A stretch of DNA of 64,000 nucleotides from Simplicispira hankyongi. Lineage in GTDB: Bacteria > Pseudomonadota > Gammaproteobacteria > Burkholderiales > Burkholderiaceae_C. The DNA lies in contig NZ_QXJC01000004.1 in the NCBI RefSeq assembly GCF_003570885.1, positions 1 through 64,000 on the forward strand. The letters run 5' to 3'. Positions within the stretch are counted from its first letter, which is position 1, and every line of letters starts with the position of its first letter. Positions 24,502-32,628 of the stretch are shown here, in pieces. Both the position numbers and the translations under genes were made by a program. The notes beneath the pieces are model-generated. The model worked only from the letters and a program-made list of their open reading frames with translations. It was not told where the DNA came from and did not search any database.

Positions 24502-25077
24502 TTATGCCATGCGAAGCACAGGCGATGGTTGCAGCAGCTGAACGCTGAAATCTGGCTCATAAGGTGGCACATGGCATTCGACAATGTCGGTCGGCGCAAC
24601 CTCCAAGCGCAGTCCCACCACGTCAGCGTGCAGTGGCAGCGTGGTCACGCAGCGGTCGGCCAGTACGGCAATACGGATCGCCACTGGACGCTTGAGGGTC
24701 AGCCAGTCCACCACTTTCAGTACGGAATGGCCGGTGTACAGCACATCATCCACCACGAGCAAGATGTGGTGGCTCAGGTCGAGCGCCGCATGGCGCGGGT
24801 CTTCGCCCAACTGCGTATCGGGAAACAGCAGCGTGAGGTCGTCGGCATAACGCTTGACCGACAGATCCAGCCGCAGTGGAGGAGCCAGGCCATGGTGCAG
24901 CACCAGGCGCTGGGTCAGGCGGTCGGCCAGCGGCGCGCCCCTGCGCAACACCCCCACCAGCGCCACCCGGTCGTGGCCCTGCAGCAGGCTTACCGCCTGC
25001 TGCGCCATGCGGTCCATCACGGCATCAAGGCTGGCCGTGTCATAGAGACAAGTTCGAGAACCTGAGACGGTGTTCAT
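24502..25077 (-). CDS. PyrR-like phosphoribosyltransferase
   Basis: 191 aa. The PRPP-binding motif is ILLVVDDVLYTGHSV, the PPi loop is VGVLRRGAPLA, and RYADDLTL lies between, matching PyrR/uracil phosphoribosyltransferase proteins. PyrR can regulate pyr mRNA and make UMP from uracil. In this island the gene lies away from any pyr operon, so a salvage or unknown role is more likely. It is followed after 11 nt by a second phosphoribosyltransferase gene. Confidence 0.82.
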   Translation of the reverse strand: MNTVSGSRTCLYDTASLDAVMDRMAQQAVSLLQGHDRVALVGVLRRGAPLADRLTQRLVLHHGLAPPLRLDLSVKRYADDLTLLFPDTQLGEDPRHAALDLSHHILLVVDDVLYTGHSVLKVVDWLTLKRPVAIRIAVLADRCVTTLPLHADVVGLRLEVAPTDIVECHVPPYEPDFSVQLLQPSPVLRMA

Positions 25078-25123
25078 AGCAAATCATGGAATATGACAAG
25101 TCTTGTCGGTGCCGTCGCGCGCA

Positions 25124-25765
25124 TCATTCAGGCGTGGGCAGGTGTCCCAAGAACCACTCAGCGGCGAGGGCCGCCACACTCTCCAGTGCTCCGGATTCTT
25201 CGAACAGATGGCCGGCCCCAGGAACCACTTCCAGGCGTTTGGCGCACCGCAGCTGACGCAGCGCCGACCGGTTAAGTTCCAGCACCTCCGTGTCATCTCC
25301 CCCCACGATCAGCAGTGTTGGTGCTTGCACCCGCGACAGGTAACCTTGGGCCAGATCGGGGCGTCCGCCGCGGCAAACCACCGCAGCGATAGCCTGAGGC
25401 CACTTCGCTGCTGCCACCAAAGCGGCCGCCGCACCCGTGCTGGCGCCAAAGAGACACAACGGCAGGCTCCCGAGGTCCTGGCGTTGGCTGGCCCACTGCA
25501 TGGCCTGCTCCATCCGTTGGCCGAGCAGCGGGACGTCAAAGACCTTTCGCCGATCCTGCGCTTCGTCTGGGGTCAGCAGGTCGAACAGCAAAGTGGCCAT
25601 ACCTTCCCGCTGCAGCATGCGGGCCACCCAGCGGTTGCGCTCGCTCAGGCGGCTGCTGCCGCTGCCATGCGCGAACAGCACCAACGCACGGGCCTGGGTC
25701 GGAACGGCCAGATCGCCCTGGAGCGAACTCTCCTGCAGAACCACGGGCTCAATGGCGACCGTCAT
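25124..25765 (-). CDS. Alpha/beta hydrolase, dienelactone-hydrolase-like
   Basis: 213 aa. The nucleophile elbow is LFGASTGAAAAL (Ser in G-A-S-T-G), the oxyanion strand is LVLFAHGSGSSR, and the likely acid is in LIVGGDDTEVLE with the catalytic His in GAGHLFEE. It resembles small hydrolases found with phosphoribosyltransferases in stress islands. ATG 25765 has GGGAGA upstream and overlaps the stop of the groEL fragment; the frame extends nine codons further to 25792. Confidence 0.82.
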   Translation of the reverse strand: MTVAIEPVVLQESSLQGDLAVPTQARALVLFAHGSGSSRLSERNRWVARMLQREGMATLLFDLLTPDEAQDRRKVFDVPLLGQRMEQAMQWASQRQDLGSLPLCLFGASTGAAAALVAAAKWPQAIAAVVCRGGRPDLAQGYLSRVQAPTLLIVGGDDTEVLELNRSALRQLRCAKRLEVVPGAGHLFEESGALESVAALAAEWFLGHLPTPE

Positions 25766-26064
25766 GCCATATCTCCCGCCTGCCCGCCGCAAGCCACCCC
25801 ATGTCCGGCGGGTGCTTGGGTGACAGGGCGCTGGCGGTCAGGCCGTTGGTGCGCGCCCCTGTTCTCGAACCAATGCTCCAGTTTCACCGACTTGGCCGCG
25901 AGGACACCGGAGTCGGCGATCTGCGGCCAGCCATGGTCGCGGTCCAGGATCACGGTGCGTCCACGCGGGCCAAGCGCCACCTGCGTGGCCTCGGCCAAGG
26001 CATCGAGACCGCAGCGAATCCTGCCGTGGACCTCATCGCGAAAGAACAGTTGGTTGGCGGTCAT
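25762..26064 (-). pseudogene. N-terminal fragment of a 60-kDa chaperonin (GroEL)
   Basis: The first about 70 residues match GroEL: LFFRDEVHGRIRCGLDALAEA, VALGPRGRTVILDRD, then IADSGVLAAKSVKLE and FENRGA. After that the frame leaves the family (HQRPDRQRPVTQ...) and stops at residue 100. About 470 residues of the chaperonin are lost. It retains a good ribosome-binding site (GGAGAT) and its stop overlaps the hydrolase ATG, so it may still serve as a translated leader. Confidence 0.78.
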
Positions 26065-26500
26065 GGGCTATCTCCTCGCCGAAGGCACGTAGCTTGAATC
26101 AGGGTCGATTTTTGTCCGATTTGGGCGCCGTCCATTGAGCATGCGCAACCGTTGCAGGAACCGCGCGCGATGGGTTGCGGTCATGGGCCCAACGCAGCAA
26201 TGCCGCACCCTGAGCCAATATGCCGCAGCGCGTGGCCATGTCCGGCGCGAGCTTGGCTGCCTTGGCTGATCGTCGGCGGCGCCGACCGGCAGCGGGCCGC
26301 CGAGGGGCATCGCCCTCCATGGCATGGCAGATCGTTGTCCATTTCATGGGACAAGACCGTATCCGGTGCAGATGGCTTTGGTGGCTTCGATTGAGCGGAC
26401 TCAATGGGTCGGCCTCGGTCGTCAATAAGCTGTTTCGAGACGCGCGGTGCTTCCTGTTTCCAAACGGGGCTCCGTCCATCGCCTTTACAAGGAGAGAGCC
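26065..26500. other. Divergent intergenic region between the groEL fragment and the E1 genes
   Basis: About 435 nt with no gene I can support. The overlapping frames here (for example a minus frame 26620-26099) show no family pattern. It must hold promoters for both directions. A dyad ATTGAG-CGGA-CTCAAT is listed separately. Confidence 0.5.
26390..26405. promoter_or_regulatory. Crp/Fnr-like dyad upstream of the E1 operon
   Basis: ATTGAG (26390-26395) and CTCAAT (26400-26405) are perfect inverted half sites separated by 4 nt. They resemble the FNR TTGAT-N4-ATCAA layout with G for T at the inner position, 96 nt before ATG 26501. A possible target of the island's Crp/Fnr regulator. Confidence 0.4.
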
Positions 26501-27508
26501 ATGCAAGCCGGCAAGGAAACAGAACTCTGGATGTTCGAGAAAATGCTGGAGATCCGCCACTTCGAGGAGACCATGGCGACGGTCTACCTGGAGGGCAAAT
26601 TGCCGCCGCACATTCAGCAAGGGCTGGCATTTGACATCGGTTCAGGCCCGGTGCCGGGCGAGATGCACCTCGCCGCCGGACAGGAGCCGGTCGCGGTGGG
26701 CGTGTGCGCGCATCTGACGCAGACCGACACGGTGGTGGGCACGCACCGGCCGCACCACTTTGCCATCGCCAAAGGGGTCTCGCTCAACGCGATGGCGGCG
26801 GAGATGTTCGGCAAGGCCACCGGCCTGGGCAAGGGAAAAGGCGGGCACATGCACCTGTTCGATCCGGCCAACCGCTTCAGCTGTAGCGGCATCATCGGGG
26901 CCAGCCTTCCGCCAGCCTGCGGCGCCGCGCTGGCGGCGAAGAAGCTGGGAAAGGACTGGGTCGCGGTGGCCTTCTTCGGCGAAGGCGCAGCGAACCAGGG
27001 CTCGGTGCACGAGTCGCTCAACCTCGCGGCCTTGTGGAAGCTGCCGGTGGTCTTTGTCTGCGAGGACAACAAGTGGGCGATCTCGGTGCCCAAGAGCAGC
27101 GCCACCTCGATTGAGTGGGTGGCCGACCGGGCGGCGGGCTACGGCATGCCGGGCATCAAGGTGGCGAGCAACGATGCGATGGCGGTGTATGAGGCTGCCG
27201 GGCCGGCTGTGGCGCGCGCTCGCCGGGGGGAAGGGCCCAGCCTGATCGAGGTCAAGACCGACCGCTACTTTGGCCACTTCCAGGGCGACGCCGAGGTCTA
27301 CCGCCCGAAGGACGAGGTGGCGGGCCTGCGCAAGAACGACCCCATTCCCCGGATGGCGGGCTTCCTGAAAAAGCAGGGCCACATGGACGATGCCGAGGAG
27401 GCCCGGCTGAGGGCCCTGACGCAGCGCCGCGTGGCAGAGGCGTTCGAGTTTGCGCGCAACAGCCCTTACCCCGAGCCGCTGGATGCGCTGCAGGACGTTT
27501 TCGCCTGA
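26501..27508 (+). CDS. 2-oxoacid/acetoin dehydrogenase E1 component, alpha subunit
   Basis: A 335 aa E1-alpha. The TPP motif is FFGEGAANQGSVHESLNLAALWKLPVVFVCEDN split over the usual 30 residues (GEGA to EDN). GSGPVPGEMHLAAGQEPVAVGV and GKGKGGHMHLF (the phosphorylation-loop region) are typical of PDH/AcoA proteins. ATG 26501 follows AAGGAGAG. It should form an alpha2beta2 thiamine enzyme with the next gene. It could serve pyruvate, acetoin or a branched 2-oxoacid; AcoA-like proteins are closest by eye. Confidence 0.85.
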   Translation: MQAGKETELWMFEKMLEIRHFEETMATVYLEGKLPPHIQQGLAFDIGSGPVPGEMHLAAGQEPVAVGVCAHLTQTDTVVGTHRPHHFAIAKGVSLNAMAAEMFGKATGLGKGKGGHMHLFDPANRFSCSGIIGASLPPACGAALAAKKLGKDWVAVAFFGEGAANQGSVHESLNLAALWKLPVVFVCEDNKWAISVPKSSATSIEWVADRAAGYGMPGIKVASNDAMAVYEAAGPAVARARRGEGPSLIEVKTDRYFGHFQGDAEVYRPKDEVAGLRKNDPIPRMAGFLKKQGHMDDAEEARLRALTQRRVAEAFEFARNSPYPEPLDALQDVFA

Positions 27509-27536
27509 CCCGGTACCGAACGAACAGGAGCACGAC

Positions 27537-28577
27537 ATGAGCAACACCCGCAAGCTCACCATGGCCCAGGCGATTGCCGAGGCCATCGGCCAGGAAATGC
27601 AGCGCGATGACGCAGTCTTCGTGATGGGCGAGGACATCGGCAAGTACGGCGGCATCTTTGGCGCTACCGGCGGCCTGCTGGAGCGCTTTGGCGCTGGCCG
27701 CATCATGGATACGCCAATTTCCGAGACGGCCTTCATCGGCACCGCCACCGGCGCCGCCGCCGCGGGCCTGCGGCCGATTGCCGAACTGATGTTCGTGGAT
27801 TTCTTCGGCGTTTGCATGGACCAGATCTACAACCACCTGGCCAAGAACACCTACATGGCGGGCGGCCACATCAAGCTGCCGGTGGTGCTGACCACGGCCA
27901 TCGGCGGCGGCTACAACGACGCGGCGCAGCACTCGCAGTGCCTCTACGCCACCTTCGCCCACATGCCGGGCCTGAAGGTGGTGGTGCCGTCCAACGCCTA
28001 CGACGCCAAAGGTCTCATGATCCAGGCCATCCGCGACGACAACCCGGTCCTCTTCATGTACCACAAAGGGATCATGGGCCTGCCGTGGATGGCGTATTTC
28101 GAGGGCAGCAGCAACGAGGTGCCCGAAGCCGCCTACACCATTGCGTTCGGCCAGGCGCGCATTGCACGCGAGGGCCGCGACATCACCATCGTCACCCTCA
28201 GCCAGATGGTGCAGAAGGCGCTGCTGGCGGCGGAAGAACTGGCCGCAGAGGGCGTTAGCGTGGAGGTAATCGACCTGCGCACGCTGGTTCCGCTGGACCG
28301 GGAGTCGGTGCTGCGCTCAGTGCGCAAGACCGGCCGCCTGCTGGTGGCCGACGAGGACTACCTGGGCTTCGGTCTCACCGGGGAAATCGCCGCCATCGTG
28401 GCGGAAAACCTCGATACGGTGCCACTGCGGGCTCCAGTGAAACGGATCGCCGTGCCGAATGTGCCAATCCCCTACAGCCGCCCGTTGGAGCGCCATGTGA
28501 TCCCTCAGGTGGACAGCTTGGTGGCGGCGGTGCGTGCGGTGATGGCGGCCTCGCTGCAGCAACCGGTGGAAGCGTGA
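27537..28577 (+). CDS. 2-oxoacid/acetoin dehydrogenase E1 component, beta subunit
   Basis: A 346 aa E1-beta. It begins MSNTRKLTMAQAIAEAIGQEM and shows VFVMGEDIGKYGGIFGAT, ELMFVDFFGVCMDQIYNH and EVIDLRTLVPLD, all standard for this subunit. I chose ATG 27537 because GGAGCACG lies upstream and the family starts here. It pairs with the alpha subunit 28 nt upstream and overlaps the lipoyl gene. Confidence 0.87.
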   Translation: MSNTRKLTMAQAIAEAIGQEMQRDDAVFVMGEDIGKYGGIFGATGGLLERFGAGRIMDTPISETAFIGTATGAAAAGLRPIAELMFVDFFGVCMDQIYNHLAKNTYMAGGHIKLPVVLTTAIGGGYNDAAQHSQCLYATFAHMPGLKVVVPSNAYDAKGLMIQAIRDDNPVLFMYHKGIMGLPWMAYFEGSSNEVPEAAYTIAFGQARIAREGRDITIVTLSQMVQKALLAAEELAAEGVSVEVIDLRTLVPLDRESVLRSVRKTGRLLVADEDYLGFGLTGEIAAIVAENLDTVPLRAPVKRIAVPNVPIPYSRPLERHVIPQVDSLVAAVRAVMAASLQQPVEA

Positions 28578-28825
28578 TGAACATCACCTTGCCGGAGGCG
28601 GCATGGGAAGGCGTCGAGGCGTCGGTTGAGGCCCTTGTGGACCGCTGGCTGGTGCAGGAAGGCGAGCCGGTCCGCCAGGGCCAGCCGCTGGCCAGCGCAG
28701 TGCTGGTCAAGACCAGCTTGGAAATTGCAGCGCCCGCAGACGGCCGCGTGACCCGCATCCTGGTGCCGGCGGGCCAGACCTTCCGCCGAGGTCAGCCTGT
28801 GGCTACGCTGGAGCCAGGGCCATAG
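28577..28825 (+). CDS. Stand-alone lipoyl/biotinyl domain protein
   Basis: 82 aa, one lipoyl-type domain only. The lysine expected to be lipoylated is Lys45 in AVLVKTSLEI, where E2 proteins usually have (E)TDKA. The rest (DRWLVQEGEPVRQGQPLA, APADGRVTRILVPAGQTF) fits the fold. ATG 28577 overlaps the E1-beta TGA. No peripheral-subunit-binding or acyltransferase domain follows, and no E2 or E3 gene is present before recQ. The complex must borrow them, or the operon was cut when the island formed. Confidence 0.78.
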   Translation: MNITLPEAAWEGVEASVEALVDRWLVQEGEPVRQGQPLASAVLVKTSLEIAAPADGRVTRILVPAGQTFRRGQPVATLEPGP

Positions 28826-28937
28826 ACAGCGCCACAGCGCCGCCCCGGTGGAAGGGCTGGAGCCGCCAGCCGCTGGAGCGACCGAAGCCTCGCTGGCGCC
28901 ACCGTTCAGGCGCGCGGACTGATGCACACGAGAGAGA

Positions 28938-28955
28938 GGGAGGGAAGGAGGGAGG
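28938..28955 (+). other. G-run purine tract at the island edge
   Basis: Runs GGG, GGG, GG, GGG and GG lie within 18 nt of an all-purine stretch (28929-28958), 45 nt before the recQ stop. It could form a weak G-quadruplex. It lies at the right border of the island; whether it took part in the junction is unknown. Confidence 0.3.
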
Positions 28956-29000
28956 AAGCTTTCATGGCCGCAGCGCATGGCGCATGCGGCGAAGTGGCCA

Positions 29001-30866
29001 TTACCCCCCACACACCCGCAGCACCTCCGCTCCATACGCCTCCAGCTTCTTCGCTCCCATGCCGCTGATCCCCTGCAAATCCGCGAGCGTCGCCGGGCAG
29101 CGCTCGGCAATCGCCGCCAGCGTGGCGTCGTGGAAGATGACGTAGGCGGGCAGGCCATGCTCGCGCGCCACTTCGGCGCGCCAGGCCTTGAGGTTGATGA
29201 AGCGCACCTGGGCGGCCTGGTCCAGCGAGGCGGCGGCCGGCGGCAGGGTGCCGGCGGGGCTGCGGCGGCGTTTGCGCTCGCCAGGGGCGGCGGCGACGGT
29301 TTCGCGCAGGCGCACGGGCACTTCGCCGCGCAGCACGGAGCGTGACGCATCGGTCAGCGCCAGGGTGTCAAAGCTGTGGCCGTTGTCCATTTGCACTTTT
29401 TGGAGTCCGACCGCCCCAGTGGCAACGAGCTGGCGCAGCACGCCGCGCAGTTGCTGTTCCGATAAATCGGCGCCCAACCCAAAGGTGCTGAGCTTGTCGT
29501 GGCCGAACTGGGTGACCTTGTCGGTGGGTTTGCCGCGCAGCACGTCCATCAAGTGCCCTGCGCCAAAACCAATGTGGCTGGCTTGCTGGACCCGGTAGAT
29601 GGTCGAGAGCAGTTTGCGGGCCGCGTCGGTCGCATCCCACACCGCAGGGGGCGTCAAACAGTTGTCGCAATTGCCGCACGGCGTGGAGGCTTCGCCAAAG
29701 TACGCCAGCAGCCGCACGCGCCGGCAGTCGGTCGCCTCCGCCAGCGCCAGCAGGGCGTCAAGCTTGCCGCGCAGCCCGGCTTTGAATTCCTCGCCCGCCG
29801 GGCTCTCGTCGATCATGCGGCGCTGGTTCACCACGTCGGCGAGGCCGTAGGCCATCCAGGCGTCGGCGGGCAGGCCGTCGCGGCCGGCGCGGCCGGTTTC
29901 CTGGTAATAGCCCTCGATGTTCTTGGGCATGTCCACGTGCGCCACGAAGCGCACGTCGGGCTTGTCGATGCCCATGCCAAAGGCAATGGTGGCCACCATG
30001 ACGATGCCTTCTTCGCGCAGAAAGCGGTCCTGGTGCTTTTTGCGCACCGCACCGTCCAGCCCTGCGTGGTAAGGCAGGGCGTTGATACCCGCGCCGGCCA
30101 GCGTGGCGGCCAGCTCGTCCACGCGCTTGCGCGACTGGCAATACACCACGCCCGCTTCGCCCGCGTGCTCGCGCTCGATGAAGCGCAGCAGTTGGGTGGT
30201 GACGTCTTTCTTTTCTTCAATGCGGTAGCGGATATTGGGGCGATCAAAGCTGCTGATGAAAAGGCGCGCCTCTTGCAACTGCAGCCGCTCGACGATGTCT
30301 TCGCGGGTGAGCGCGTCGGCCGTGGCGGTCAGCGCAATGCGCGGCACGCCAGGAAAGCGCTGGTGCAGCACGGTGAGCGCGCGGTATTCGGGCCGGAAGT
30401 CGTGGCCCCACTGGCTCACGCAGTGCGCCTCGTCGATGGCGAACAGGCTCAGCTTGCCCTGCGCGTACAGGTCGTCCAGCAGGCCCAGAAAGCGCGGCGT
30501 GTTCAGCCGCTCGGGCGCGGCGTACAGCAGGGTGATGCCGCCGGTCTGCAGGCGCAGTTCCACATCTTGCGCTTCGTCGTAGCCGAGGCTGGAGTTGAGG
30601 AAGGCGGCATCGACCCCGGCCTCGTGCAGCGCGCCGACCTGGTCGTGCATCAGCGCGATCAGTGGCGAGACGACGATGGCCACGCCGCGGCCCTGCTGCT
30701 GGCGCACGATGGCCGGCACCTGGTAGCACAGGCTTTTGCCGCCGCCCGTGGGCATGAGCACCAGCGCGTCGCCGCCACCAATCACATGGTCAACGATGGC
30801 TTCCTGCGGGCCACGAAAGGCTTCGTAGCCAAAGACTTCTTTCAGGATGGAATACGCGGCAGACAA
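29001..30866 (-). CDS. recQ: ATP-dependent DNA helicase RecQ
   Basis: A 621 aa, full-length superfamily 2 helicase (3'-5'). Walker A is [16 protein letters not shown]-type box is [18 protein letters not shown], and motif VI is [10 protein letters not shown]. The zinc site is CGNCDNC, with the RQC winged helix and the C-terminal HRDC domain ending ...VLRVCGG. It acts in recombination and replication-fork repair. The 3' part is repeated, diverged, at 13457-14235 in the same orientation. A palindromic repeat copy lies just upstream of its start. Confidence 0.95.
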   Translation of the reverse strand: MSAAYSILKEVFGYEAFRGPQEAIVDHVIGGGDALVLMPTGGGKSLCYQVPAIVRQQQGRGVAIVVSPLIALMHDQVGALHEAGVDAAFLNSSLGYDEAQDVELRLQTGGITLLYAAPERLNTPRFLGLLDDLYAQGKLSLFAIDEAHCVSQWGHDFRPEYRALTVLHQRFPGVPRIALTATADALTREDIVERLQLQEARLFISSFDRPNIRYRIEEKKDVTTQLLRFIEREHAGEAGVVYCQSRKRVDELAATLAGAGINALPYHAGLDGAVRKKHQDRFLREEGIVMVATIAFGMGIDKPDVRFVAHVDMPKNIEGYYQETGRAGRDGLPADAWMAYGLADVVNQRRMIDESPAGEEFKAGLRGKLDALLALAEATDCRRVRLLAYFGEASTPCGNCDNCLTPPAVWDATDAARKLLSTIYRVQQASHIGFGAGHLMDVLRGKPTDKVTQFGHDKLSTFGLGADLSEQQLRGVLRQLVATGAVGLQKVQMDNGHSFDTLALTDASRSVLRGEVPVRLRETVAAAPGERKRRRSPAGTLPPAAASLDQAAQVRFINLKAWRAEVAREHGLPAYVIFHDATLAAIAERCPATLADLQGISGMGAKKLEAYGAEVLRVCGG

Positions 30867-30880
30867 ACGGTTTGCTCTTT

Positions 30881-30939
30881 GATTGATAGCTGATAGCGCT
30901 TACTGGATAAGCGCTAGAGGCCGATTTTATATAAAAATT
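30881..30939. repeat. Comamonadaceae-type palindromic repeat, copy 2 (reverse orientation)
   Basis: TTGATAGCTGATAGCGCTTACTGGATAAGCGCTA-like element followed by a T/A-rich end. Stem TAGCGCTTA(C)/(A)TAAGCGCTA at 30894-30916. It lies in the recQ-spy divergent gap of 241 nt. Confidence 0.72.
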
Positions 30940-31107
30940 CAGTCCAAGCGCCCAGGCCCAGCGCACGGCTGGCGCCCCCGATTATCGGCAGACGGTGTGG
31001 GTCCGATACAAAGCGAAATAAACCGAAACCGCCCCGAGATGACGCGCGGCCGGCCACTGCGCACCATCGGTCCTTCGATTCACACCCTGATTGAAGAGGA
31101 CATCGCG

Positions 31108-31581
31108 ATGAAACCCTGGATCAAGAGAACCCTGTTCGGCATGCTCGGCGCCTCGCTGCTGGTGGGCGGCCTGTCGGCCTGCTCCAGCGGACACGGCTGG
31201 CACCGCGGCCCCATGGACGAGCAAAGCCTCACCGAGATGCGCGGCAAGGCGCTTGAGCGTGTTGGCAGCAAGCTCGAACTGGACGCCGCGCAAAAGCAAA
31301 GGCTCGAACACCTGGCCGACGCGCTGCAGGCCCAGCGCAAGGCCTTCATGGGCGATGCCACCAACCCGCGCGAGGCGCTGCAGGCCCTGGTGACAGGGGC
31401 CACATTCGACCGCGCGGGCGCGCAGGCGCTGGTGGACGCCAAGGTGCGCGCCGTGCAGGCCGGCAGCCCCGAGGTGATTGCCGCCATGGGCGACTTCTAC
31501 GACAGTTTGAAGCCCGAGCAGCAAGCCCAGGTGCGCGACATGATGAGCAAGCGCCGCGGCTGGATGCGCCACCGGGGCTGA
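31108..31581 (+). CDS. Spy/CpxP-family periplasmic lipoprotein
   Basis: 157 aa. The lipobox LVGGLSAC at about residues 18-25 predicts a lipoprotein rather than soluble Spy. The mature part is helical, with LELDAAQKQRLEHLADALQAQRKAF and the LTxxQ-like SLKPEQQAQVRDMM near the end. Spy/CpxP proteins act as periplasmic chaperones or feed back on the envelope-stress kinase. ATG 31108 follows GAGGACATC. It heads an operon with a hypothetical gene, an OmpR-type regulator and its kinase, the CpxP-CpxR-CpxA pattern. Confidence 0.8.
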   Translation: MKPWIKRTLFGMLGASLLVGGLSACSSGHGWHRGPMDEQSLTEMRGKALERVGSKLELDAAQKQRLEHLADALQAQRKAFMGDATNPREALQALVTGATFDRAGAQALVDAKVRAVQAGSPEVIAAMGDFYDSLKPEQQAQVRDMMSKRRGWMRHRG

Positions 31582-31590
31582 GGCAACGCC

Positions 31591-31878
31591 ATGCCTGCGC
31601 ATCACACCAGCCTGCAGCGCCTGACGCAGGGCCTGCGCGAAGTCGGCCCCGCCTTGTTCAATGGGGTGCCCCAGCCGCATGAGGAGCTGCTGGCCCTCGT
31701 CTGGGGGCCGCGCTTTGACCGCGTGCATGCGCTGGGGCTGGCGGCGCACCAGCCCGAACAGGCGGCACGCACGCTGCCGGCGCTGCTGTCGGCGGCGGAT
31801 TGCTTCGACACGCTGGCGGCACAAAGCCAGCGGCGCCTGCGCAGCCTGATCCTGCGCCACCACCGGCTTTACGCTTGA
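31591..31878 (+). CDS. Small hypothetical protein in the Cpx-like operon
   Basis: 95 aa from ATG 31591, 9 nt after the lipoprotein stop. It is mostly helical, with no signal peptide, membrane helix or known motif (MPAHHTSLQRLTQGLREVG... ending LRSLILRHHRLYA). High-GC codon bias and operon position support a real gene. Function unknown; it could be an auxiliary of the two-component pair. Confidence 0.55.
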   Translation: MPAHHTSLQRLTQGLREVGPALFNGVPQPHEELLALVWGPRFDRVHALGLAAHQPEQAARTLPALLSAADCFDTLAAQSQRRLRSLILRHHRLYA

Positions 31879-31923
31879 TCTGGGAATGGAATGGTTCCAC
31901 GATGAAGCGAGAATTCACGCACC

Positions 31924-32628
31924 ATGCACCGCATCCTGCTCATCGACGACGACGAACAGCTCGGCCCGCCGCTGGCCACCTACTTCCAGCGCTACGAGCT
32001 GAAACTGGTGCAGGCGCTGCGGCCAAGCGAAGGCCTGGCGCTGCTGGAAGGTCCGGGTCAAGGGGGTTTTGACGCCGCCATCCTCGACGTGATGCTGCCC
32101 GAGATGGACGGCTTCGAGCTGTGCCGCAGCATTCGGCGAACCAGCGACATCCCTCTCATCATGCTCACCGCGCGCGGCGAGGTGATGGACCGCGTGGTCG
32201 GCCTCGAACTCGGCGCCGACGACTATTTGCCCAAGCCCTTTGAGCCGCGCGAACTCGTCGCCCGCCTGCAAACCGTGCTGCGCCGCATGAAGCCGGCCGG
32301 GCCGGGCGATGCACAAGAGGCACAGGGCGTGCTGGAATTCGAGGGCCTGCGCATTGACCCCGCGCGCCGCAGCGTGCAATGCCTGGGCCGCGAGGTGGAG
32401 CTGACCGGCACCGAATTCGATCTGCTGCACCTGCTCGCACAGAGTGCCGGGCGGGTGCTGAGCCGCGACGACATCCTCAACCAGTTGCGCGGCCACGAGG
32501 CCGAGCTGTACACCCGCGCGGTGGACATCGTGGTCAGCCGCTTGCGCAAGAAGCTCGAGCCGCTGGACGCCATCAAAACGCTGCGCAACGCCGGTTACAC
32601 GCTGGCCCTGCGCCGGCTGCCGACATGA
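31924..32628 (+). CDS. OmpR-family response regulator (CpxR-like)
   Basis: 234 aa. The receiver domain has acidic pocket LLIDDDEQL, phospho-Asp in AAILDVMLPEMDGFEL and Lys in DYLPKPFEPREL. The C-terminal winged helix is ELTGTEFDLLHLLAQSAGRVLSRDDIL with YTRAVDIVVSRLRKKLEP. Together with the Spy-like lipoprotein and overlapping kinase this fits a CpxR/RstA-type envelope-stress system. Confidence 0.9.
   Translation: MHRILLIDDDEQLGPPLATYFQRYELKLVQALRPSEGLALLEGPGQGGFDAAILDVMLPEMDGFELCRSIRRTSDIPLIMLTARGEVMDRVVGLELGADDYLPKPFEPRELVARLQTVLRRMKPAGPGDAQEAQGVLEFEGLRIDPARRSVQCLGREVELTGTEFDLLHLLAQSAGRVLSRDDILNQLRGHEAELYTRAVDIVVSRLRKKLEPLDAIKTLRNAGYTLALRRLPT

Noticed and set aside
26099-26620. Minus-strand 173-codon frame upstream of the E1 genes
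   Set aside because: Partly antisense to E1-alpha, Arg/Pro-rich, no motif.
13457-30866. Composite transposon or prophage as the source of the recQ-flanked island
   Set aside because: No transposase, integrase, phage gene, terminal inverted repeats or tRNA attachment site was found at the borders or inside.
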